NCBI RefSeq assembly: GCF_019175385.1
Contig: NC_083341.1
Coordinates: 92,406,321 to 92,470,320 of the forward strand
Length of the DNA: 64,000 nucleotides
DNA from: Lycium barbarum
Lineage: Eukaryota; Streptophyta; Magnoliopsida; Solanales; Solanaceae
Direction of reading: 5' to 3'
Under the pieces are notes generated by a model. The model was not told where the DNA came from. It saw nothing but the letters and a program-made list of their open reading frames with translations, and made no database searches. Each line of letters begins with the position of its first letter. Positions within the stretch are counted from its first letter, which is position 1. Shown piece by piece: positions 56,401 to 64,000 of the stretch. Both the position numbers and the translations under genes were made by a program.

Positions 56401-57579
56401 CCACTGTGTACTTTTGACGACTGTTCATTTAAGACCAGATTTTGTGTTATTAATAAGAGACCAAGTTCATTATTTCATTTCCACATGACACCCCCTTCTC
56501 TCTAAAACCTCTCTCTACATTTATTCCACAAGGATTCAAGGATTATTATTGAACAACAACATAAACTAAGTGAATCAAGTATAAGAAAACCCATTAAGGA
56601 TCATACAAGTCAAGAAATCTCATTGGAGATAAACTAGGGTTTTGCTCAAGTGGAGTATTATCAACCAAGGCTTGTTCCTAGACATCTAAGGTAAGATTTA
56701 TGATGTTTCTATGTTGTTTAAGGTATTTAAGAGTTGAAATACTTGGATTGTAGAGAGGTATGGCAAAATAGGTCATGAATGTGGAATAGTGCCATTTTGA
56801 GAAATAGTTTGAATTGAGTTATGAGTCTTGATGTATTGTAATGTAAATGTGTTATAAATTATGTTGAGAACATGAGATGAGCAATGTACGTGAATGGACA
56901 TAGTCTTGCGTTATGGCCATGGATATAGATGATTGAAAAGTGAGTCTAGAATATGGATAATGTGGAAGAATAATGACTATTGTTGTACTATTGTGAATGT
57001 ATTGTTGACGTTTGAGGGTTGAAATACACTATAGAGGAATGTCGTCTAAATAGAGGAGATGTTGCCCGATTTTCTCTAGTTTAGTCATGTATGCTAGCTA
57101 TCGATTCTAATGATAGTATGACTTTAATGAAGATAGAAATGTGAGCTTCGCAGGAGAACGTGCAAGTGGTAAATAGTTGAACGGAAAGGTATGTAAGGCT
57201 AACCCTTCATTCATAAGGCATGGTTCTTTGGCCAAACATCTAAATCTTCCATAAGTCTATGATGTCTCATAAATGATTTGATCTTCCGAGCTTTTAAGCT
57301 CACGATTTTTGATATGCTACGATTTTACTAAGTTCCTCGTATGACGAGTAAGCCTATAAACATAAGTGTGATGAATGATGATAATAGTGATAATGATATT
57401 GATGACGACTATAGTGGTAATGACGATGATGATAGTGATGAAAGTAGTAAAGATGCGTATGAGTTGTATGTATGTGTGCCCATGTAGGCTACTATGAACC
57501 CCGAGCCTATATGGCCGGGTAGTATGTGTATAGATGTATATATATGTATGCCTACGTAACGCGCGCACACCACTGCAGT

Positions 57580-57780
57580 TGGGTACGGATAACACTGAGC
57601 CCTGGGAGGGCCAAGTATGTGTAACACTGAGCCTTGGTAGGGCCAGGTATATGTAACACTGAGCCTTGGTAAGGCTAGGTATGTGTAACACTGAGCCTTG
57701 GTTGGCCAGGTATGTATGACCACCGAGCCTAGCTATGGTCGGGTACGTGAAACACCGAACCTTCGAGGTCAGGTATGTTA
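57580..57780 (+). repeat. Minisatellite in LTR H, ~38-40-bp unit
   Basis: Five or six units of ACACTGAGCCTTGGTAGGGC followed by CAGGTATGTGTA, in putative intron 2. Confidence 0.88.
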
Positions 57781-58034
57781 TGTAAATGTTATGTATGTGA
57801 TATGATTATGTGTACAATATGAATGTGAATAAGTGTATGTATACGAATACGAGTACTAATATGGAACGGATACGAATATGGATACGGATATGGAGGTATG
57901 AGCACAAATACACATTAGAATGGAAAGTTTCTATGAAAGGCAAGTAAGTGCCCATGGCGATAATATTACCATCTCCCATCTTGTGCTATTTCTTATGATG
58001 TTCATTATGCTTCTACATTGATATTGATCATGCT

Positions 58035-58100
58035 TTACATACTCAGTACATTCTTCGTACTGATGTCCTTTTGTTTGTGGATGCTGCGTCATGCCCACAG
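58035..58100 (+). promoter_or_regulatory. Double hairpin / 3' splice-site-like module, LTR H
   Basis: CAGTAC (58044-58049) with GTACTG (58057-58062); CTGAT; second stem GUCC/GGAU weak; CCCACAG|GT at 58100. Confidence 0.55.
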
Positions 58101-58525
58101 GTGCACAGGGAGACAGGCTCGATCCATAGCAATATTCTCAGAAACCACCTAGCAGAGCTCCATTTCATTGGGAGCCATAACATTTGGGTACTTATTCTTA
58201 AGTGTACATAATTATGGGCATAGCGGGGTCTTGTCCCGCTTATGTGATGTGTTATACTCTGCTTAGAGGCTCGTAGTCACGTGTATATAGTTAGATATGT
58301 CTGGCCTTGTTGGCCTATATTTTGTATATCATTTTGTTAGCCTTGTCGGCTCATGTACATTGATGTGGCATAGATGCCAATTGTGATATAAAGGCATTGT
58401 TGTCCAATGGGACTAGCATGATGAATGAATAGAAGTATGTTAAATTATGTGGCTCACCTAGATGTAAGTATAAGTGTAAGCCAAGGGGCGCCCGGGTGGG
58501 CTAGCACCGGGCTTCGTCGCTGACA

Positions 58526-58649
58526 TCGCTGACTGAAGTACCGTCTCAAGCATCAACTGGGCATGGGCCCTAGTAACTCTCCAAGTCTGACTAGTATCTC
58601 CTGCTACTGATTTTCCCTTCTGGGCAGCCGTCGCGTTCTTTGGAGGCAT
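58526..58649 (-). pseudogene. gag: E gag, N-terminal part
   Basis: Minus strand from ATG at 58649: MPPKNATAAQKGKSVAGD, then RVTRAHAQLMLETVLQSA, cut by H after the TCGCT duplication (58526-58530). The start resembles MPPKRKATAAQ of A. Leader 58650-58836 separates it from the primer site. The preceding in-frame ATG at 58664 is less likely because A and B start at the MPxK motif. Confidence 0.85.
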
Positions 58650-58836
58650 AGCTGAATACACCATAATTCGTTAGAGGGGATTGTCCTGATAACATGGCTC
58701 TATCGCACGATCTAGAGTAAGAAAGAAAGATAACATCCTAAATGTCCTGTAGCTTCGTGTTTATAGATGTGACGCATAACACACTGATAAACAAGACTCT
58801 ACTAGACACGGTCTGTAGACACTCCGAGGATGAACT

Positions 58837-58848
58837 GCTCTGATACCA
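58837..58848 (-). promoter_or_regulatory. Primer binding site of E
   Basis: GCTCTGATACCA, i.e. TGGTATCAGAGC on the minus strand, four bases from the LTR. Confidence 0.95.
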
Positions 58849-59277
58849 CTTTTGTCACCACCCAAACCGATGGGCCATGACTAGTGTCCGAATTGGACAC
58901 TCGTACATGAACCTGTTAGATATAATCAGACTGATACTAAGGATAACGTGGAAATCTGTAAAAACATGTCGTGGACCCATATTGCCATATATAATGATGA
59001 ACCTGTCTCATGAGCAGTCACATTTAACCCATCGTAACAAAATATGCAGGCCGAGAAGGCTGTCACTATACTCGGGAAGATCCAAATGAACTACATCTTT
59101 ACAGCTGACCAGATCATACATATACAACCCACATATGTCTACAGACCTCTAAAAGTATAGCAGAATCTATATCAAAAGGATCTGTACCAAAATATCTCAA
59201 GCTCCGGAACAATCGAGCTCTCCAAGCAGCTGGGCAGAAGTCCTAAGCCGAAGGATCACCAAACTGGGTGTCTGTAC

Positions 59278-59342
59278 CTGCGGGCATGAAATGTAGCCCC
59301 CGAAGAAAAGGGGTCAGTACAAAAAATGTACTGAGTATATAA
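59278..59342 (-). promoter_or_regulatory. Double hairpin / 3' splice-site-like module, E 5' LTR
   Basis: Minus: CAGTAC with GTACTG, CTGAC, CCCC with GGGGG around TTTTCTTC, GCCCGCAG|GT at 59278. Confidence 0.62.
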
Positions 59343-59465
59343 AGCATGAAATACAATAAATAAGATCATGGCTGAGTAAAAAGTTGACAGGAGACGAGTA
59401 TGATAATCAAAGATACCAATGCATCTGTTCCTTATAAGATGAGTCATGCATACATATATAATATA

Positions 59466-59765
59466 TTGTACCTAGCCCTCTAGTGAGGGACTCGGTGAAA
59501 TAATCATACATATACCGTACCCGGCTATCTAGTGGGGGACTCGGTTCAATATAATACGTACCTGGCCCTCTAGTGAGGGACTCGGTAAAATGTAATACGC
59601 ACCCGACCCTCTAGTGAGGGACTCGGTGAAATGTAATACGTACCCGGCCCTCTAGTGAGGAACCCGGTGAAATATTTAATATACATACCCGGCCCTCTAG
59701 TGACGGACTCGGCGAAAATTGCAATGAAACTGTGCACGATTACGTACCCGGCTCGAGACTCGGTG
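59466..59765 (-). repeat. Hairpin minisatellite in E 5' LTR
   Basis: About six or seven ~40-bp units with CCCTCACTAGAGGG stems in minus sense, as in the 3' LTR. Confidence 0.9.
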
Positions 59766-61312
59766 AATGATATATTAACGGGATGCACGAGTAGAATATC
59801 ATGAGCAACGATATGCAAACTAAATCATCTTCTTAGACTCAATAGAATAATTAGAATAAACCAACACTTGAGAATCAAAGACAATTATCAAGTCAAGTAC
59901 CACTGAGAATTAGAGTTTATTGGAGTCATGTGTGTTCATCGTTCGCTCACTTTATGTAGTTCATGCCAAAAAGAAAGAAGGGGTAACTTTACATACCTTG
60001 AAGCTTATCTATTCGCTCAATTTCTAATTCCGAAATCGCAAATCTACAATCAAGGGAATTCATACTATCGTTAGGCTCATTACCAAATGCTTATCCTAAG
60101 CCTTTAAATTAACTCTTTCTAGGATCTGCCGAAATTTCGGCAGCACCTCCCCTGTTTATATCTCTAGCCCGAATTCGTAATTCATCAACCAACAACAACA
60201 ACAACAACAATACCAATATCAACAATATCATTTCCCATATCAAAGTATTCCATAAAACAGCCCACACGCTGTTTTGCAACTTCCATAACTAAACAACTCA
60301 CTATACAACCATTTAACCGTTCTATCTTTGTAAATAAGCCAGTATCAATATAAATAGGAAGAGATCCATACCTTTCTCCCGTTAATATTATTGCATCTTC
60401 AATTTTCCACCCTAATTTTAGGCCACAACACACCGCTATATGATTCTGCAGCAATAACTATACGCTATCCGGACCGGAATTTGGAAATTATACCTGGTTT
60501 GGGCTAAAAAGTGGGTGTGAGAAGGTTGGGGAATTTTCTAGAGAGGTTGGGATGTTTTTGGGTGTATTTGGTTGAAAATAGGGGCCCTCCCCCTTTTATA
60601 GAACGGTCCAGGTTCTGCCTAGACCAACTTATTTTTCCTTCAGCGCGTTTGCGCTGGTTTATTTTGTCCTAGCTGCACATTCGTTAAGTAAAAAGATCAT
60701 AACTCTTGATCCAGATGTCGTGTGAGGGCCCACAGCCTATTATTGGAAATATAATTCAATTATCTACAATTTTTGTTCCTGGTGTTTGTCCAAATTCCAA
60801 ACCTATAATATCGTATTGGCCCCTCCAAGTCAGATCATCCGAAAATGTTCCTTAAATCGTCCTTTTGGAAGGCTTATGCCCATATTTGGCTTAAGGGTCC
60901 TTCTTAGGACTTGCTCAACTTTCCATGTACTACTCATATTTCTCTTCATATGTCCTTTATAAAACTCCAGCGTGTGGGCCCCACTTAGCCTATAGCAACG
61001 AGGGCTTCGCATCAAGTAACATATGAACTAATTTACACTACGGTCTCCAAATGTCATATATATATATATATATAGTCTTATGTTCAGATCATAAAATCTG
61101 CATCCCTAGCCCGAGCCTGAAATTTGCTCAGCGCGTTCGCGCTGAGTTGGCCCATGGCCTCCTGCGCGTTAGCGCCACTCCCCGGCGCGTTCGCGTAGAT
61201 TATTTTCCTAGCCTACCATCCCAACTTGCAACGTCCGTATTTCATTACCCCAATGTCCTATTGAGGGGTGGTTAACGCTACGGAGCTCAACGTTCAACCA
61301 CGAGGTGTAACA

Positions 61313-62291
61313 AAAGTATTACGGACCCTCAAGGGAGGAGCTATCTTTATACATCCTATAGACTGGAATTATACTGAAGCAGATTATCCAACGTGATTAG
61401 ATTGACGATTGATCAAAGGAAAAGCTTATTGCCTCGTTATGCTATGCAGGTGAGAATAGCAAGGACATACATTAATACTACTAAGAAGGGAATGAGGAAA
61501 GACATACCAAACTTCATAGTGCAGCGAAAGTTAGATATCAGAAGTTCAGTAAGTTATAGTAAGTCATTGAGACTCCAAACCATCAATATAGATGACCATG
61601 TTTACCGCGGAAGGTTACCGCAGTTATGGAAAATTACCAGTAGGCCTATGGAATTGGCCTATTAACTGTTCATCAGGACTACTTGTACAGCAGGGGACTA
61701 CGTAAATCCTATGTCAGGCAGGGATAGTATGATGTGTCCATTGCTTATATCTGTCATTCAGATAAGGGAACTCGCAGATTATAGCTCACTCTAAAGGGAT
61801 TTAGAGTACTCTAGATAAAACTTGCTTAAGTTGAGCATACCATGAGATACTTAAGGATGCGCCAAAAGAATGCGTGACATATTTCAAAGGTAACCGAGAC
61901 GACCCCTAACGCTTATTGAGTTCATTATTTCGGTATTCAGATGAATCTATACAAGGCTTGGACGAGATTTATTTATTATTAATAGCAAGCAGTAGAAGGA
62001 TCTAGGATTCCCAGAACCGACAAGAGTTCCCTACCTATATCAGACTATGTACTCTGGAGAGTACCATCTCAGAAGAACGCGACAGCATTCAGAAAGAAGA
62101 GCAAGCTTAGCCTCTGATATATTGAGCCTTACAGATTATACATAGGCCAAAGATTTAAAGTCCTAGAGTCAGTGCCCAAGATTTATATGTCAAATTAGAA
62201 ATTCTTTCAGAATTATGCCAGTTAATGATAGTCAGATTACAGAGCAGCTATGTGCAGTTACAGCATGACAAAAATCCAGCGCTATATTTGA
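61313..62291 (+). pseudogene. pol: D pol, 3' part: integrase and chromodomain-like remnants
   Basis: Resumes D after E. Near 61390-61640 GMRKDIPNFIVQ parallels GMKKDIAEFVAQC of the integrase zinc region. Near 62080-62240 FRKKSKLSL*YIEPYRL parallels FGKKGKLSPRYIGPYRI, and LESVPKIYMS parallels LESVHPVFHVS. 62270-62400 has traces of the AILD..RRLR and AEDS tail. No frame longer than ~90 codons, and the catalytic residues are not readable. Much older decay than in A, B or E. Confidence 0.72.
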
Positions 62292-62757
62292 TAGCCAACA
62301 CCAAAAAGTTTAGATTAAGAACTAGAAAGTAAATTTGAAGTCCTGTAAAGAAGTCAAAGAGTAATGTATAAGGCTGAAGATTCCAGAATATGGATTGGAA
62401 CAGTTGGACTATGTAAGGTTATTGAAGAGAAAATTTTGTATAATTCGTAGAGCCTGCGAATGGCATACAGGTTACCGAGAGGTATGAAACACTCCAAGGG
62501 TTGTAAGGTCTCTAATAAATCGATAAGGGACGTAGGTGAGTTATAAGTTTTGTGTAAAGGTTAAGAGGTAAGACGAAGTGAACGATACATCTTGAAGGAA
62601 TAGCTTATAAAAGAAGGAGTTGAGTTATGACTAAGTATTCTAATATGCAAGATATAAGAGAAAGAGGATAACCGAAAGGAATTGAATAAGGTGAGTTCGT
62701 TGAAATTTCACATTAACATCCCCTATAAGGTTTCTGATAAGGACTTCAGTTATGTCG
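62292..62757 (+). other. D 3' untranslated-like region
   Basis: Purine-rich, no frame. Similar to F 51370-51780, which groups D and F. Confidence 0.6.
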
Positions 62758-62791
62758 ACATTCGAGGACGAATATTCCTAAGGGGGGAGGA
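62758..62791 (+). promoter_or_regulatory. Hairpin and polypurine tract of D
   Basis: ACATTCG-AGGA-CGAATATT (one arm changed), then AAGGGGGGAGGA to the LTR at 62792. Confidence 0.88.
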
Positions 62792-64000
62792 TGTTACACC
62801 TCGAAAACAATTTCGCGTCATGTGTGTTGTGAGTAAACTAAAGTAAGCTCGAAGAGGTCATGGAACCCTTATAAGTTTAATGAATACTCTTACCAAGTGT
62901 TAAGCAAGCGTTTAAAGGTTCCAGGATCAAGCAAATCGAAGAAAATAAGTTTGTCGAAAATTTGGAAAAAAGTTCATAGAATTTTGTGTCAATTTTGGAG
63001 AGGTATATCTCCTAGTATATTGGGAGTTTTAAGGTGTTTCAAAAGCCTAAAATGAAGTTCGTCGATTCTAGTTTTCAATGCAACAAACCTCTCTTCGATA
63101 TGACATCGGAGTAAAAAATTTTGGACCTTACAAGTTAGGCTGATAGAGCAGAAAACGCGTGCTACAGCAGCCGCGCTGCTACTGTAACCGCTACAGTGCC
63201 ACCGACTTTACCCACCTATAAAAGGGTAAAGACGCCATTTTCTGCACCAAAAACCGGTCCTAAAGCCCAGCGCACATATAGGGGAAAATATGTCATAAAA
63301 AGTGTGAGTTTGAAGTGATTTTTGGCTAATCAAGGCTCGGGTAACGCATAGTTACGGTTATAGAATTATTTTGTGGTGGATTTTGGGCTTGTATTCAAGG
63401 TAGATATTGAAGATATTGCTGTTTTAACCAGAATAAGGCATGAATCTCTCCTTATTAAAGTTACTTTAGGTTTATTAACGAAGATAGAGTGATTAAAGGG
63501 TTGTATAATAAAGTTGTGGGTTGAGAAATTGGACAAACATTGTGTGGGATGTTTTATGGCATATTTTGATGTTAATTATGATGTTAGTATTGTTGTTGTT
63601 GTTGTTGGATTTTGGTATTGTGATTTTGGGCTAGAGGTATAAACAGGGGAGATGCTGCCCGAATTTTTGGCAGACTTTAAGGGATTTACTTTGAAGGCTT
63701 GAGGAAGCACATGATGATAACCCTAATAATAGTATGAATAATTTTATATGTAGATTATGAGACTACGAATGATCTTATGTAGATTGCAAGACAAGAAGTA
63801 AGTTGGAAAGTCGAGAATTAAGCTTCCAGGTATGTTAAGGCTTTCCCTTTCTTTCTTTTTGGCATGATCCTATGATATCAGCGGACAATGAATACTCGAG
63901 TGTCCATATTACTCTACTCTTAGAAGTATTAGGAGTATACCCTTCTTGATGTTCATGTACCCCTTTGTTATGGTTGTTCCTTCTGTTCATGGGTCCTGAG
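62792..64000 (+). repeat. 3' LTR of D, left part
   Basis: Matches the 5' LTR from 31449. Has TATAAAA at 63217-63223 and the donor-like CTTCCAG|GTATGT at 63830. The window ends before the hairpin module. Confidence 0.94.

Larger units (their letters stand above)
55925..58525 (+). repeat. Solo LTR H
   Basis: 2,601 bp, TGGTACACCTCGGG...GTCGCTGACA, with perfect TCGCT duplications and gag of E on both sides: a clean solo LTR left by recombination. The terminal ~20 bp before TGACA are shorter than in G. Telo-box TAGGGTTT at 56635-56642; putative introns 56691-57079 and 57189-58100. Confidence 0.93.
36912..61312 (-). mobile_element. Element E: Tekay-like retrotransposon (minus), split by G/F and H
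   Basis: Reverse-oriented: 5' LTR 58853-61312, primer site 58837-58848, gag in three pieces (58649-58526, 55919-54945, from 42773), pol to 39034, polypurine tract, 3' LTR 36912-38881. Removing G+F and H gives an ordinary internal region. The LTRs align with about one difference per 20 bp over their first ~240 bp, apart from a ~460-bp block only in the 5' LTR. No clear 5-bp duplication remains (ATAAG left, AAAGT right). Confidence 0.93.
58853..61312 (-). repeat. 5' LTR of E
   Basis: 2,460 bp, pairs with 36912-38881. Putative introns (minus) 60371-60126 and 59996-59278. It has a ~460-bp block (60740-61195) absent from the 3' LTR that includes TATATATA (61058-61072) and several GCGCGTTCGCGC palindromes (61125-61200). 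Confidence 0.94.
31449..64000 (+). mobile_element. Element D: decayed Tekay-like retrotransposon, continues past window end
   Basis: 5' LTR 31449-33755, primer site, decayed gag-pol in two parts (33756-36911 and 61313-62791, ~4.6 kb after removing E), polypurine tract and the start of the 3' LTR (62792-64000). The two LTRs share TGTTACACCTC, the GCGTCATGTG..GTTGTGAGTAAACTAA start and the ACAGCAGCC promoter motif, so they are one pair. Interrupted by E. Confidence 0.93.

Noticed and set aside
36907..61317. A 5-bp target duplication for E
   Set aside because: ATAAG on the left and AAAGT on the right do not match convincingly; E's limits rest on LTR ends and rejoining of D.
1..64000. Search for tRNA, rRNA or host exons
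   Set aside because: Apart from the unassigned stretches near 9956-11763, everything is explained by retroelement sequence, and no tRNA-like or conserved host protein signal was recognised.

Overview
This is plant nuclear DNA made almost entirely of nested LTR retrotransposons. I found no host gene, tRNA or rRNA. The coding remnants have the order gag - CCHC zinc knuckle - protease - reverse transcriptase - RNase H - integrase (with a chromodomain-like tail). Together with an initiator-Met-tRNA primer site, LTRs of about 2.0-2.6 kb and 5-bp target duplications, this places them in Ty3/Gypsy, most likely the Tekay/Del chromovirus lineage. A large eudicot genome is suggested. Solanaceae is my guess from the look of the elements and is not proven.

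Layout. Element A (+) fills 1-8910; its 5' LTR is cut by the window edge. A flanks a partial LTR (K, 8911-~9955). Unassigned DNA with 48-bp and 26-bp tandem repeats follows to 11763. The LTR of C1 (-, 11764-24320) is split by the complete element B (+, 13440-23525). The C1 interior (24321-26276) is cut by C2 (-, from 26277), and C2 by D (+, 31449 to beyond the window end). D's pol is split at 36911/61313 by E (-, 36912-61312). Two solo LTRs of one family sit in E's gag: G (-, 42774-54944) and H (+, 55925-58525). G is itself split by element F (+, 45090-54677). The deepest chain is C1 > C2 > D > E > G > F, six levels.

All gag-pol copies are broken. B is the best preserved: its integrase core still has the complete D-D-E triad. 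F has near-identical LTRs and a perfect target duplication but no usable pol, so it was probably mobilised in trans.

The strongest unexplained signal is an LTR architecture shared by all families although their promoters differ. It has a TATA box, a donor-like AAG|GTAAGT, an acceptor-like site about 225-400 bp on, a spacer of about 110-175 bp, and a second donor-like AG|GTATGT. About 680-1080 bp further comes a module with a CAGTAC/GTACTG hairpin, a branch-point-like CTGAC, a second hairpin with a pyrimidine loop, and an acceptor-like CCCACAG|GT. The second hairpin shows compensatory changes (CGTCC/GGACG versus CCCCC/GGGGG). I propose that these LTRs encode a two-intron 5' leader with a structured 3' splice site. 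Family-specific minisatellites all lie in the second putative intron.
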